Assembly: GCA_003864495.1 (NCBI GenBank)
Contig: ML133499.1
Location: 992,001 to 1,056,000, forward strand
DNA from: Nemopilema nomurai
Lineage: Eukaryota > Cnidaria > Scyphozoa > Rhizostomeae > Rhizostomatidae
Reading direction: 5' to 3'
DNA length: 64,000 nt
Under the pieces are notes generated by a model. That model was not told the DNA's origin, made no database searches, and saw nothing but the letters and a program-made list of their open reading frames with translations. Within the stretch, counting starts at the first letter, position 1, and the number at the start of each line of letters is the position of its first letter. Shown here piece by piece: positions 1-11,928 of this stretch. Position numbers and translations under genes: made by a program.

Positions 1-222
1 CGATACTCCTCAGAGTATGCAAGCATCGGGAAATGGCCAAAAGCTTCTAAAATAAATGGCTAGTTGAGGATCGAAGTGATTACCTTTAAGGAAACAGACT
101 ATCCAATAATACCCAATTTTACATTCCTCTGAGAACCCCTTGAATTGCAAGAAAAAGCATGCATACAAAACTTCTGGATATTTTCCGACGTTTGCATACT
201 CTGAGGAGTGCCGGACGAAATA
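1..222. repeat. Foldback (MITE-like) element, left part of window
   Basis: Two inverted arms of about 38 bases face each other. The left arm (about 3-39) carries ACTCCTCAGAGTATGCAAGC. The right arm (about 184-222) carries its inverted counterpart GCATACTCTGAGGAGTG followed by CCGGACGAAA. Related arms recur at 417-458 and 59594-59640, so this is a dispersed repeat. No transposase is visible. The left boundary may lie outside the window. Confidence 0.55.
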
Positions 223-344
223 TACAGTTTGTCCGTATTTCAATGGAAAATCCCATCCTTTATAGACAGAAAGAGTTCGTCTTTTCCTTTGTGCTCTTCT
301 AAAGTTAGGTGTTGAGTAACGCTAATTAGTCAATTATAACCAAT

Positions 345-460
345 CACGCGCTCTTCTTAACACCCTCTAGTGTTTTTGGTCCGCAACTGGCTATTTATTT
401 GGTCAGCTTTTGGTTATTTTCCGACGTTTGCATACTTTGAGGAGTGTCGGACGAAAAAAG
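345..460. repeat. Second arm of the same dispersed foldback family
   Basis: Positions 417-458 repeat the inverted arm seen at 184-222 with few changes (GCATACTTTGAGGAGTGTCG). The bases just before it (GTCCGCAACTGGCTATTTAT) correspond to the reverse complement of the sub-terminal part of the copy at 59594. It is probably a truncated or solo end. No coding capacity is seen. Confidence 0.45.
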
Positions 461-612
461 TACTTTTAAGTATGCAAAGACTAGTTTCGCTTTTTCTTGC
501 CATTGTGAAATCAGCTCATTTTCTGATCAGGTTCAGCTTTTCTTTTAACACGAAGCCTTAATATTTGTTTATTGGGTTGTCTCTTTTCTTATTCCTATTT
601 CTTTTCCCTAAG

Positions 613-645
613 GCAACGGTATTCTCAGCACAGACCGAATTGCAG
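613..645 (+). CDS. Possible 33-nt exon of the centrobin-like gene
   Basis: A strong pyrimidine-rich tract ending in CCCTAAG precedes 33 open bases (11 codons, ending Glu-Leu-Gln), followed by the donor GTAATG. Both ends are phase 0, matching the next exon at 1561. The exon is very short and the match to any protein is weak, so this is a candidate only. A shorter alternative using the acceptor TTCTCAG at about 628 would not keep phase. Confidence 0.35.
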
Positions 646-1560
646 GTAATGTGCGAATCTTATTCTCTTGTAATGATACCAAAAATTATTTAAAGGTTTA
701 TCTATCATTCAGAGCAAAGATTTTTTGTGGAGACATTTCATCTCCTACTTGATAGCATTTCATTGGCACCAGTATTTCAAGCCACTCTGCTATTATCTGA
801 TGTTTGTGGTGTAATCTGCCAATTTTTGAAATCCACCAAGTTTTTCTCAAATGCTGATTGCTTCTTCAAATTAACTTACTTGGCATTGTGCTTGCTTGAA
901 TGACAAAAAGTTGTTTAGATGTCATAAGAAAGCTCGCACAACCAATTAAAGACTGCATAAAACTCTATCTCGATACCGCAAAGCTAGAAGAAAACATCTA
1001 TAGATGTTTACAGACTCTAATGTTGTATCCCTAATTAATAAGGAGTTAGCGTAATTCATTCAATTGATACTTTATATCAGGGGCGGCGGGCAGTGTTTTT
1101 ACTGTAATAACACATTTTCCCCAGCAAATATTTCAAATTAGTTTGCTGCGCCTCGTGAGTATCAGCAGCGGGGGAACTGCTTTCTTCTGCAAACGCAAAG
1201 AATGTCGTAGCAATTATCCGTTCTCTATTATTCTGGAGACGGTTATAATTAGCTGCTAATCCTTGACCACACGAAATCTATTATGCTTTTCCATGGTATT
1301 TCAAATAGCTCGAGAGCACCTCGCTACGTCATTACTTTCTGCTTATACCTAAAGTTTATACTTTCTATAAGTTACAGAGACAATTTATCAAAGCTCTGTT
1401 TCAAACACTGACCTGATTCGCCCATGCACTAGATTTGGCCTTCTGATGCTTTGACGTGCTACTTGTGTATAGTGCTAACGTGTTCTGTATTATTTGCGTT
1501 AATCCTTTTTCGTTTCGTTTAACGCCCCAATCGTTATCGATGATTGTATTTTTATCACAG
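646..1560. other. Non-coding, presumed intron
   Basis: No open frame, repeat array or recognisable element. AT-rich sequence between the possible 33-nt exon and the exon at 1561. Confidence 0.5.
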
Positions 1561-1641
1561 TCTTCAACAGCAAAAGCATCATCCTTAGAGAACGACGTCA
1601 AAGATTTGCAATTGGATCTTGAGGATGCGATGAGAGAAAAG
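1561..1641 (+). CDS. CNTROB: Centrobin-like gene, coiled-coil exon
   Basis: The acceptor TTTATCACAG precedes 81 open bases (27 codons, phase 0 to 0), followed by the donor GTATGT. The product has a heptad pattern rich in Leu, Glu, Asp and Lys (for example LENDVKDLQLDLEDAMREK). Its last residues run into the first residues of the exon at 52965 in the register I recall for vertebrate centrobin. This is the reason for joining the two across the large gap. Confidence 0.7.
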
Positions 1642-2700
1642 GTATGTTGGTCATTTACTATCCTAAACCATATTAGTGGAAAGACACAGAATACTTCTGT
1701 TTGCAACTAGTGTGTGAAAATGACCAGAGTTGAAACGAGATAGCCAGGTGGCTCACAAGCTTTCATAGCGAGGCCGTGAAGCATTCCAGAGCGAGGCAGA
1801 CACAAAAGCGTTATGGTGTATTCTGCAAGGTAGGTGCATTTAATGAAGCAATATTGTAAAGAGCTTAGAATGCTGCTCTTTTCTTGAGTGAGGCTTATCG
1901 TTCATACCTTCGTTCATACCTCAAAGATGTTTATTTCTGATACAGCGCAGTAATCAAAAGCTGATGTGCATTGATTTGAGCTTCGTTGTACTTAAACTGG
2001 TGTCAGACACCATAATGCATACGATGGATCCCCATGTTTTCGAATACGTTTGTAGATACCTGTCAAGCATGTTGACGATTTGTGAACGTGGTCCTTGTTT
2101 TGCATATAAATCCCGTGATAATGTCGGCTACACAATTAGGTTGTATTCTTCAGTATCACCTCAAGATCTTTGGGGTGCTATTATGCGGCCATTGGGTAGC
2201 GGCTAGCTAATTGACATGATAGCCTCTAACCTTGCCAAAATCCCCCATACAGTAGTGTGCATGGTTATTGGTGACGTCATAACAAAAAAACCAGATTTTA
2301 GCCAGTTGTAAGAAATATGATATTCTCAGCGTGTAGTGAGCCAGCGTTCAAACCAGATTATACTGATCTTACTTGTTGGCGATATATATATTTCCCCTTT
2401 AATTTAAACTGCAGAAGTCTAATACAAAAATTTTAACAAAGTGCGGGAAAAGATTTTGAAGTAGGATATGGGGGAAATAACCGACCCGTGGTGAGTCTTG
2501 AACACATGAACCTGACTTTGTACAGTTGGCTATTTTCCCGCATTCTCTCCTTCATCTCCTTCTGAAATCCTGTTGCTTATGAACGTAAATTTACTTGGAT
2601 ACGTAAATATGACTATAGTTTACACCAAGGTTATTTTGCTTGCTAAGATGGAAATGAGATTGGGCTGCTGTCATTAAAAAGAAGAGATTTCTCTAGCTTA
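1642..2700. other. Non-coding start of the proposed 51-kb intron
   Basis: Only short chance open frames and no repeat structure. Nothing recognised. Confidence 0.5.
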
Positions 2701-5100
2701 GTATGGGTGTGTCTTATTTCAAAACTTTGCTTGGAATGGGTGTGTCTTATTTCAAAACTTTGCTTGGGATGGGTGTGTGTCTCGTTTTCAACTTTTGCTT
2801 GGAATGGGTGTGTGTCTCGATTTCAAATTTTGCTTAGTATGGGTGTGTCTTATTTCAAAACTTTGCTTGGGATGGGTGTGTGTCTCGTTTTCAACTTTTG
2901 CTTGGAATGGGTGTGTCTCGATTTCAAATTTTGCTTAGTATGGGTGTGTCTTATTTCAAAACTTTGCTTGGGATGGGTGTGTGTCTTGTTTTCAAATTTT
3001 GCTTAGTATGGGTGTGTCTTATTTCAAAACTTTGCTTAGTATGGGTGTGTCTTATTTCAAAACTTTGCTTGGAATGGGTGTGTGTCTCGTTTTCAACTTT
3101 TGCTTGGAATGGGTGTGTGTCTCGATTTCAAATTTTGCTTAGTATGGGTGTGTCTTATTTCAAAACTTTGCTTGGGATGGGTGTGTGTCTCGTTTTCAAA
3201 TTTTGCTTGGAATGGGTGTGTCTTATTTCAAAACTTTGCTTGGGATGGGTGTGTGTCTCGTTTTCAACTTTTGCTTAGTATGGGTGTGTCTTATTTCAAA
3301 ACTTTGCTTGGGATGGGTGTGTGTCTCGTTTTCAACTTTTGCTTGGAATGGGTGTGTCTTATTTCAAAACTTTGCTTGGAATGGGTGTGTCTTATTTCAA
3401 AACTTTGCTTGGGATGGGTGTGTGTCTCGTTTTCAACTTTTGCTTGGAATGGGTGTGTCTTATTTCAAAACTTTGCTTGGGATGGGTGTGTGTCTCGTTT
3501 TCAACTTTTGCTTGGAATGGGTGTGTCTTATTTCAAAACTTTGCTTGGAATGGGTGTGTCTTATTTCAAAACTTTGCTTGGGATGGGTGTGTGTCTCGTT
3601 TTCAAATTTTGCTTGGAATGGGTGTGTCTTATTTCAAAACTTTGCTTGGGATGGGTGTGTGTCTCGTTTTCAAATTTTGCTTGGAATGGGTGTGTCTTAT
3701 TTCAAAACTTTGCTTGGGATGGGTGTGTGTCTCGTTTTCAACTTTTGCTTGGAATGGGTGTGTCTTATTTCAAAACTTTGCTTGGAATGGGTGTGTCTTA
3801 TTTCAAAACTTTGCTTGGGATGGGTGTGTGTCTCGTTTTCAACTTTTGCTTGGAATGGGTGTGTGTCTCGTTTTCAACTTTTGCTTGGAATGGGTGTGTC
3901 TTATTTCAAAACTTTGCTTGGAATGGGTGTGTCTTATTTCAAAACTTTGCTTGGGATGGGTGTGTGTCTCGTTTTCAAATTTTGCTTGGAATGGGTGTGT
4001 CTTATTTCAAAACTTTGCTTGGGATGGGTGTGTGTCTCGTTTTCAACTTTTGCTTGGAATGGGTGTGTCTTATTTCAAAACTTTGCTTGGGATGGGTGTG
4101 TGTCTCGTTTTCAACTTTTGCTTGGAATGGGTGTGTCTTATTTCAAAACTTTGCTTGGGATGGGTGTGTGTCTCGTTTTCAAATTTTGCTTGGAATGGGT
4201 GTGTCTTATTTCAAAACTTTGCTTGGGATGGGTGTGTGTCTCGTTTTCAAATTTTGCTTGGAATGGGTGTGTCTTATTTCAAAACTTTGCTTGGGATGGG
4301 TGTGTGTCTCGTTTTCAACTTTTGCTTGGAATGGGTGTGTCTTATTTCAAAACTTTGCTTGGGATGGGTGTGTGTCTCGTTTTCAACTTTTGCTTGGAAT
4401 GGGTGTGTCTTATTTCAAAACTTTGCTTGGGATGGGTGTGTGTCTCGTTTTCAACTTTCGCTTTGGATGGGTGTGTCTTATTTCAAAACTTTGCTTGGGA
4501 TGGGTGTGTGTCTCGTTTTCAACTTTCGCTTGGAATGGGTGTGTCTTATTTCAAAACTTTGCTTGGGATGGGTGTGTGTCTCGTTTTCAACTTTCGCTTT
4601 GGATGGGTGTGTCTTATTTCAAAACTTTGCTTGGAATGGGTGTGTCTTATTTCAAAACTTTGCTTGGGATGGGTGTGTGTCTCGTTTTCAACTTTTGCTT
4701 GGAATGGGTGTGTCTTATTTCAAAACTTTGCTTGGGATGGGTGTGTGTCTCGTTTTCAAATTTTGCTTAGTATGGGTGTGTCTTATTTCAAAACTTTGCT
4801 TGGAATGGGTGTGTCTCGTTTTCAACTTTTGCTTGGAATGGGTGTGTGTCTCGATTTCAAATTTTGCTTAGTATGGGTGTGTCTTATTTCAAAACTTTGC
4901 TTAGTATGGGTGTGTCTTATTTCAAAACTTTGCTTGGAATGGGTGTGTCTCGTTTTAAAATTTTGCTTGGAATGGGTGTGTGTCTCGTTTTCAACTTTTG
5001 CTTGGAATGGGTGTGTCTTATTTCAAAACTTTGCTTGGAATGGGTGTGTCTTATTTCAAAACTTTGCTTGGGATGGGTGTGTGTCTCGTTTTCAATTTGT
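2701..5100. repeat. 2.4-kb dimeric minisatellite (33 + 35 bp)
   Basis: About 70 units of two alternating types. One is about 33 bp, containing GGGTGTGTCTTATTTC and AAAACTTTGCTTGG. The other is about 35 bp, containing GTGTGTGTCTCGTTTTC and AACTTTTGCTTGG. They mostly form a 68-bp dimer, with local runs of one type and a few GCTTAGT or TTTCGCTT variants. Because 68 is not a multiple of three and the unit has no stop codon in these frames, long overlapping open frames (up to 647 codons) appear in all + frames. Their repetitive Cys/Trp/Phe-rich products show they are not genes. Confidence 0.97.
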
Positions 5101-5109
5101 TGCAGATAG

Positions 5110-5858
5110 AGTTTTCAGGGTGTTTTAAGTCACTTAAGTAAGAGGCGGATCTTATTAATAGACATAAATTTTTCGATAACGTGAATCGAGTTATTTGACT
5201 AGTTCGCTAGCATTGGCTCAGAGCTCTAACACTAACTATACTGTAGTTCCCACTGGTGTTTATATTGTCAGAGTGACTTTATGAATGACAGGCGTCATCA
5301 GCATGATTGACAACTAGTACTAACAGTCTAGTCATCATAAGACCCTCTAATGCTTTGTTAAGTAACGTCTCAACTAGCTTTCAAATCAAGTGGCGATCGC
5401 ATCCATCTCTTTAACAATCTATCCTTAGTTATTTGCAAGGCCTTGGACTTTGCTGTTCCGTTTGTTTTCTGGTTAATTCAAATAGTAATTAGTACCCTCT
5501 GTGAAATTCCCAGCAGTATTGGCAACAGACTATGCTGTTGATACTATTGACCATTACGTCATCTCTGTTCTCTTCACTCCTTGCCGGGAACTACGTGTCG
5601 CATTATAATTGCGTTTTTGACCGAAAACAGGCATCCTCCTTAAACCGACCTGTCTTGCTGTTGTGTCATTGGTCAACAGTTATTTGGTGTCCATCCCTGT
5701 AGGCTTCCTTTCCATGGCTTGAACTGTTAAGGCCTTGCCAATTTCTTCTTTGTTCCACCCTCGCTGTTATTGAGGTTTGACGACTGACGCCTTTCATATG
5801 ATAGGCAATGCTCTACCATCCTTTCTTATTCAATACTTTGCTTGACATCGTGTCTCTG
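5110..5858. other. Unique non-coding sequence
   Basis: Nothing recognised: no long open frame, repeat or RNA gene between the two tandem arrays. Confidence 0.5.
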
Positions 5859-5859
5859 C

Positions 5860-6245
5860 TTCCACGTCTTTGATTTTCCTCTTTTCATCTTCGTCCTCTC
5901 TATCTCCGTTCTCTTCTTCGTTGTCCCCTTTGTCGTCGTCCCCTTCGTCGTCGTCCTCATCTTCGTCGTCCTCTCTATCTCCGTTCTCTTCTTCGCTGTT
6001 CCCTTCGTCGTCGTACCCTTCTTCGTCGTCCTCGTCTTCGTCGTCCTCTCTATCTCCGTTCTCTTCTTTGTTGTTCCCTTGGTCGTCGTTCCCTTCTTCG
6101 TTGTCCTCTTCTTCGTCGTCCTCTCTATCTCCGTTCTCTTCTTCGTTGTCCTCTTGATCGTCATCCTCTTCTTCATCCTCCTCTTGTACGTTCTCATATG
6201 TGTCCCCTTCTTAGTTATCCCCTTTGTCGTCGTCCTCTTCGCCAT
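5860..6245. repeat. Pyrimidine-rich degenerate tandem repeat
   Basis: Runs of TTCGTCGTC and CTCTTCTTCGTTGTC alternate with a recurring anchor, CTCTCTATCTCCGTTCTCTT, roughly every 65-90 bases (four anchors). The reverse strand reads as Thr/Lys/Arg-rich and the forward strand as Ser-rich or Val/Leu-rich frames. All are products of base bias rather than genes. Confidence 0.9.
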
Positions 6246-6626
6246 CGAATCTGACTCTGTTAAGTTTTTCCCGCTCTATCTAGCGCTCTTTGCACGCTGT
6301 TCATTGTACAAATCGTGTGACCTACGTTACTTTGTCACCATAATAATTATGCCACACGTCTTCTGTGTCTTGCAATATTTGCATTCGATATGCGTCTTCC
6401 GTTACCAACGTACTCAAGGCTCACCATTGAAGCATTGTATCAAAATTCAGTCATCGATATGCTGGCATACTTTCTGGCAGAGCTACCGAGGCGGTATTCA
6501 TATGGTTTGCAACGCTGGCAATTTTGGACAGAAAAAAGCCATTCGATGCTATCTAAATAAGACTTATTGTGCAATTGTACACTAAGAACGTGAATAATTT
6601 TCTTTACCTCAAGCTGTACATGTGTT
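6246..6626. other. Unique non-coding, downstream of a GPCR gene
   Basis: Presumably the 3' flank of the minus-strand receptor at 6627-7520. No other structure seen. Confidence 0.45.
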
Positions 6627-7520
6627 TTAGTTGGCATCACGTTTGCAAGCCCATATTTCCACCATTTTGCGTCGGATTACAGGGTTGAAAATGCATGATA
6701 TAATTGGGTCAATCAGCGAGTTTGCCATTGCCATGGCGATTTCCCAACACAAAGCATAGTCCAACGCGTCACCCGCAACTCCAAAACCTTTAAGAACTTT
6801 TGTTGTGCAAATCGGTAAATAACAAGCGGCAAAGGCCACGATTATGAAACAACCGACAAAAAGTGTTTGGTTGTCGTTTCTGCTCGTTCCTTGTTGCCCA
6901 AACCGCATTGCTTCTGCATTCACCTGCCGACGAACGCGCCATGCTTTCAGGAATATTTTCATGTAGCAAAACACGATAAAGGACGACAAAATTAGGCCAA
7001 TGCACACGTTGATGGCATTAAAAAGATTGCTTTTTGCCGCGAAGTAAAACCCGATTGCAAGAGCAATGGAGAGCAGCCATGTTGTTGCTATGGTAACACC
7101 GACGAATCGCGTGCTCAGTCGGGCAATGTGAACGTACGGGGAAAGGATGTAGAGGTATCTTTCAACTGCAATGGCCGTTATGGTGAAGAAGGACTCTAGG
7201 CCTATAAAGTATTGCGCCATCATGGTAACTCTTGCGTAGGAGCATGGGTTTGTCAGTTGAGCTATGCTTACGAACCCTGCGAAGTGCGTTGGCATGGAGA
7301 CCATTCCTGTGATGACGTCAGTGAAGGCGAGGTTTAGTATCAGGGTCTGGTGTGGCTCCCTCTGACCACTGGACTTGAAGATAGCAATGATGAGTAGAAT
7401 GTTCGCTGTGATGGTGGGAATCGCCATTATGAGGCTGAAGATTGCGCATGCGTAGCAGCTTGTTATGTATGATGGCGTGTTCTTGAGAAGTGCGCCGAAC
7501 TTGGAGCATGATAATTCCAT
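6627..7520 (-). CDS. Class A (rhodopsin-type) orphan GPCR 1
   Basis: A complete single-exon frame of 297 codons from ATG at 7520. Seven hydrophobic segments follow a short N-terminus of about 20 residues. Class A landmarks are Asn40 in TM1, the NLAFTD motif with Asp68 in TM2, Cys93 before TM3, Glu120-Arg-Tyr in place of DRY at the TM3 end, CYLP (233-236) in place of CWxP in TM6, and NSLIDPIISC at 267-276 in place of NPxxY. Here the usual Asn of NP is Asp. There is no Cys in the second extracellular loop. The C-tail is short and basic. It should act at the plasma membrane through G proteins; the ligand is unknown. Such short receptors often score as melanocortin- or adenosine-receptor-like, but that is only a fold-level match. 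Seven relatives follow in this window. Confidence 0.93.
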   Translation of the reverse strand: MELSCSKFGALLKNTPSYITSCYACAIFSLIMAIPTITANILLIIAIFKSSGQREPHQTLILNLAFTDVITGMVSMPTHFAGFVSIAQLTNPCSYARVTMMAQYFIGLESFFTITAIAVERYLYILSPYVHIARLSTRFVGVTIATTWLLSIALAIGFYFAAKSNLFNAINVCIGLILSSFIVFCYMKIFLKAWRVRRQVNAEAMRFGQQGTSRNDNQTLFVGCFIIVAFAACYLPICTTKVLKGFGVAGDALDYALCWEIAMAMANSLIDPIISCIFNPVIRRKMVEIWACKRDAN

Positions 7521-9480
7521 TCTTCAAATTTTCTGTTCTGATGCTTGGGAAAAGAGGTATCTTGCCACGTCAAAAGATGTCCTCAGAGAGCTAGTTTTCG
7601 TCGGGAACGGTGTTTTATAAATGCTTCAGAATGAATTTAATAAGAATTGTCAACTGTTTGCTTTAAATACACACATTTCTACATTTAAGTATTGCATTGG
7701 AAATGAAGCGGCTGAAATGGATTCGGTCTGTTTTTCATAGTGCAAACGTAAATGTTGTTGATGGGATTTAATTTTTATTGTTTGATTTTATCCTTGAGTA
7801 AAATGTTTACATATTATAATTATTATAGAGTAATTAAAGTCTTTAAGGTTAGATAGTAACATGTGTTTCAGTGAAACGAAGTGATCATAACTTGATTGAC
7901 AGCTCTGTAAATAGGAGTCGAGTTTTGATCAATTTTTTGTTTTGTTCTTGCGTAAGTGAAAACTCCATTAACTGTTTAGATTGTTAAATGATTGGTTGAT
8001 TGATGATTGGCTGATTATTGATTCGAGCGTGATTGAAAGTTGATATTTGCTATTTCAGATAAGAATTGGGATTCTTATTCGAGCAATCACTAGGTACACT
8101 AGGTCTTAATGTGACCTCAGTGTTTATAATGGTCTATAGGAGTATGCATTCTGGTAAGACAGAACTGGCAATCCTTCATTGGCTAAAGCTATCTTTTGAA
8201 TGCTTTGCCACAATGTCCTTAGCTTTGATCTTCTAGGAAAGAATGAAGCAGTTCATGTTTAGAAAGAACGACCAATGAAGCATATTGTGCTGTCATATGT
8301 CAAGTAATTATCTGCTTAATATCCCGCTCTTTTATGCTGCAAGTTGACAGTCTTATGTCAAGCGAGGGAAAAGGTCATTAAGGTTATAAGGTCACATGAT
8401 GAGGTCATCAAAAGAATCGATTAAACTGGTTTAACGTGTCTAGTATTTTGTACAGATTGAAAGACACGCTGTAACCAAGTCTTCAATATAGGATACTGCT
8501 TAACGCATCACGTGTTCCATTCACCACGTTAAATCACATGCGATCGATCTAATCTAGGATGCAAATAATGAAGCGATATGTGGGAGATTTCACTTTGGGG
8601 AGAATGGTTTACTACGCTTGCGTCGACAGTTACGTATAAAGCTCAGCTCAGCTGATAGCTTATGTGTGCGCCCGGCTTAATCGGTCTCGCAAGGGAAGCG
8701 CTTTTCATTCTATTACGACATCAAAGTATGTCAAAATTTTGCTCTTGGGTAGGGCTCCAAATAACATGCATCAGCACAGATTTTTGGAATACTTCTGGTG
8801 ATTATACATAAGGCCTACGAACTCATGTATCAAGGCTCTTGACATTCCCACCTCAACCTTCGCTCGGTTCTACAAACTTAGGCATCACAGTACTGCTCAT
8901 TCTTTGTTGCTTTCAAATCCAGATTTCAGTGACTCAATCACAGAAAAGGTGCCTTTTACAAGTGATCGGAAGATTTTCATAGACTTCCTTGTTGCTAACC
9001 ATTTTACATTTTGCTTGTAATATTGCAAAACCTTTTGCATCCAATTATTACCCAAGGTTTTTACTAGTTTCTAGTCGGACGTGGATTTTGAAATAATTGG
9101 CTTTATTACCAAAATATTTGAGCTCTGATGTTCTGAGGCTATTTTTGATTACTTTCTTTGTTGACAAAATCTCAGGGATTATTTTTAATTGAGAAAGTAA
9201 TGAGCCATCTTTAATTAGCAGCATGTCGACTTCAAAGTCAGGGGAACACAGGATATATTGTATTTGCAATACATAATCTGGAGTTTTAACAACAGCAGGT
9301 GAATCTTCATTGTTAATTCGACGCAATAAACTGCACTCTTTACTATATCGGCCAACCAAATAACCTGCATCTTGTGCACATAACAGTACTTTTTTCGTTT
9401 AATGTTTGAAATAAATAATATTACACCAAACGTTGTTTCTGGATTTATCAAGGATAGTGAGGATATGGCGAATGTATTGT
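7521..9480. other. Unique AT-rich non-coding sequence
   Basis: Upstream flank of GPCR 1. Only small chance open frames, and no repeat family or RNA gene recognised. Confidence 0.45.
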
Positions 9481-10815
9481 GAGATTTCATGCTTGCTAAA
9501 ATTTCCAGCGAGAAAAGTAGTTTTATTGAGCAATCAAAACTCGAATTTTGACGCAAGTTTCGTGAGACTTCATGCTTGCTACAATTTCCAGCGAGAAAAG
9601 TAGTTTTATTGAGCAATCAAAACTCGAATTTTGACGCAAGTTTCGTGAGATTTCATGCTTGCTAAAATTTCCAGCGAGAAAAGTAGTTTTATTAAGCAAT
9701 CAAAACTCGAATTTTGACGCAAGTTTCGTGAGACTTCATGCTTGCTAAAATTTCCAGCGAGAAAAGTAGTTTTATTGAGCAATCAAAACTCGAATTTTGA
9801 CGCAAGTTTCGTGAGATTTCATGCTTGCTAAAATTTCCAGCGAGAAAAGTAGTTTTATTGAGCAATCAAAACTCGAATTTTGACGCAAGTTTCGTGAGAC
9901 TTCATGGTTGCTAAAATTTCCAGCGAGAAAAGTAGTTTTGTTGAGCAATCAAAACTCGAATTTTGACGCAAGTTTCGTGAGATTTCATGCTTGCTAAAAT
10001 TTCCAGCGAGAAAAGTAGTTTTATTAAGCAATCAAAACTCGAATTTTGACGCAAGTTTCGTGAGACTTCATGGTTGCTAAAATTTCCAGCGAGAAAAGTA
10101 GTTTTATTGAGCAATCAAAACTCGAATTTTGACGCAAGTTTCGTGAGATTTCATGCTTGCTAAAATTTCCAGCGAGAAAAGTAGTTTTATTAAGCAATCA
10201 AAACTCGAATTTTGACGCAAGTTTCGTGAGACTTCATGCTTGCTAAAATTTCCAGCGAGAAAAGTAGTTTTATTGAGCAATCAAAACTCGAATTTTGACG
10301 CAAGTTTCGTGAGATTTCATGCTTGCTAAAATTTCCAGCGAGAAAAGTAGTTTTATTGAGCAATCAAAACTCGAATTTTGACGCAAGTTTCGTGAGACTT
10401 CATGGTTGCTAAAATTTCCAGCGAGAAAAGTAGTTTTATTGAGCAATCAAAACTCGAATTTTGACGCAAGTTTCGTGAGATTTCATGGTTGCTAAAATTT
10501 CCAGCGAGAAAAGTAGTTTTATTGAGCAATCAAAACTCGAATTTTGACGCAAGTTTCGTGAGACTTCATGGTTGCTAAAATTTCCAGCGAGAAAAGTAGT
10601 TTTATTGAGCAATCAAAACTCGAATTTTGACGCAAGTTTCGTGAGATTTCATTGTTGCTAAAATTTCCAGCGAGAAAAGTAGTTTTATTGAGCAATCAAA
10701 ACTCGAATTTTGACGGAAGTTTCGTGAGATTTCATGGTTGCTAAAATTTCCAGCGAGAAAATTAGTTTTATTGTGCAATCAAAACTCGAATTTTGACGCA
10801 CGTTTTGCGAGATAG
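9481..10815. repeat. 83-bp satellite, 16 copies, with 166-bp higher-order pattern
   Basis: Sixteen tandem copies of an 83-base unit (starts at 9481, 9564, 9647, 9730 and so on) containing AAAATTTCCAGCGAGAAAAG and CAATCAAAACTCGAATTTTG. Alternate copies begin GAGATTT and GAGACTT for nearly the whole array, which gives a 166-bp higher-order repeat. CATGCTTGC/CATGGTTGC and ATTGAGC/ATTAAGC variants are also distributed along it. The last copies are more diverged. Confidence 0.97.
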
Positions 10816-11920
10816 TCTCTAATGGTGTTTTTCGATTTATTTTGATCAATCGATCGTCGCTCTAACGCAGTTTCAAAAACTATCCAGGTTATTATTTCTT
10901 GTCCTTGGGTTGAATAGCTATTTATGGGATACCAAATCAAAGCTGTCATATTCAAGGTATGAGAAGGGTGAGAAATGTGGACCTAAAGGATGCCGCATAA
11001 TAATGTGCAACATAATCATCGACATATCTTGATTTGGTCACAAATATTCTTGTACCACAGGTAAAACAATTTATAAATGATGCTCAATTCAACATTTTAA
11101 GGAATCAGTTGGATGTTAACTTAACAGCAAATTGTTATCTAAGTGCTTATGAAGTCTGGTGTGCCAACATAATGGTCCCGCTGTTTCTCGCAATTGTTTT
11201 GAAGATTTCTTTTTGCTAAGAGCCACGTTTTCTTTTTGCTGTTTGTTCCAAAGCGCTTGATGCTTTGTGGAGCTATAGATGATGTTGGTACATAAAGTGA
11301 GGACGGTCTGAGTTGTCATTTTACGTATCACGCTTAATGGAATCACCAAGTGTCTTGGAATTACCAGCTTATCATTGTCATGTTCTATGTGGCATAAGCT
11401 TGTGTCAAAAGTTAATGTAGATCCTATAGAATGCGTTTTCCAGTATAACTCTGTTGATTCATAGACAAATCAAAAGGATAAATGGAGTGAAATCATTTTT
11501 TACCTTATATGTTGATGACTTCGTTTGAATGATGTTCACAAAGGCTTTATTGGGGATAGTAAATGAACGAAAAGTTGCCAAGCAATGGTTATTGGGATGC
11601 ACGACAGCTACTGTCCATTAGCCTCAGGCCATGTTTAGTTTTGATGACGTCATTGTCTTATCTCTCCATTGTTCACCACTGTGATTTCGTCATAGATGAA
11701 CTTGCTACTAAACTTTTAGTTGCCAGAAGCAATGACGCAGGCTGCAATGTTTTATTTCTGTTGTTTCGCACAGTTCTGTTTTTACAAAGAGGTTAATTGC
11801 TCGATGACATTATTCTTACGTATTCTGAACTATGCTATTTTGTGTTAGTACCATTCCAGCGATTACATTGTACAGTCATTGGTGAGATACTCCGTTTCTC
11901 TTTAGATTGAGCCGAAATAG
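10816..11920. other. Unique non-coding sequence
   Basis: Short chance frames only. Nothing recognised between the 83-bp satellite and the hAT element. Confidence 0.45.
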
Positions 11921-11928
11921 ACACCCGC

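Noticed and set aside
3082..5128. Open frames of 516-647 codons
   Set aside because: They are frame readings of the 33/35-bp minisatellite; the protein sequence repeats in shifted phases and all three frames are open.
5826..6585. Thr/Lys/Arg-rich (-) and Val/Phe-rich (+) frames
   Set aside because: Both arise from the same CTTCGTCGTC-type low-complexity DNA.
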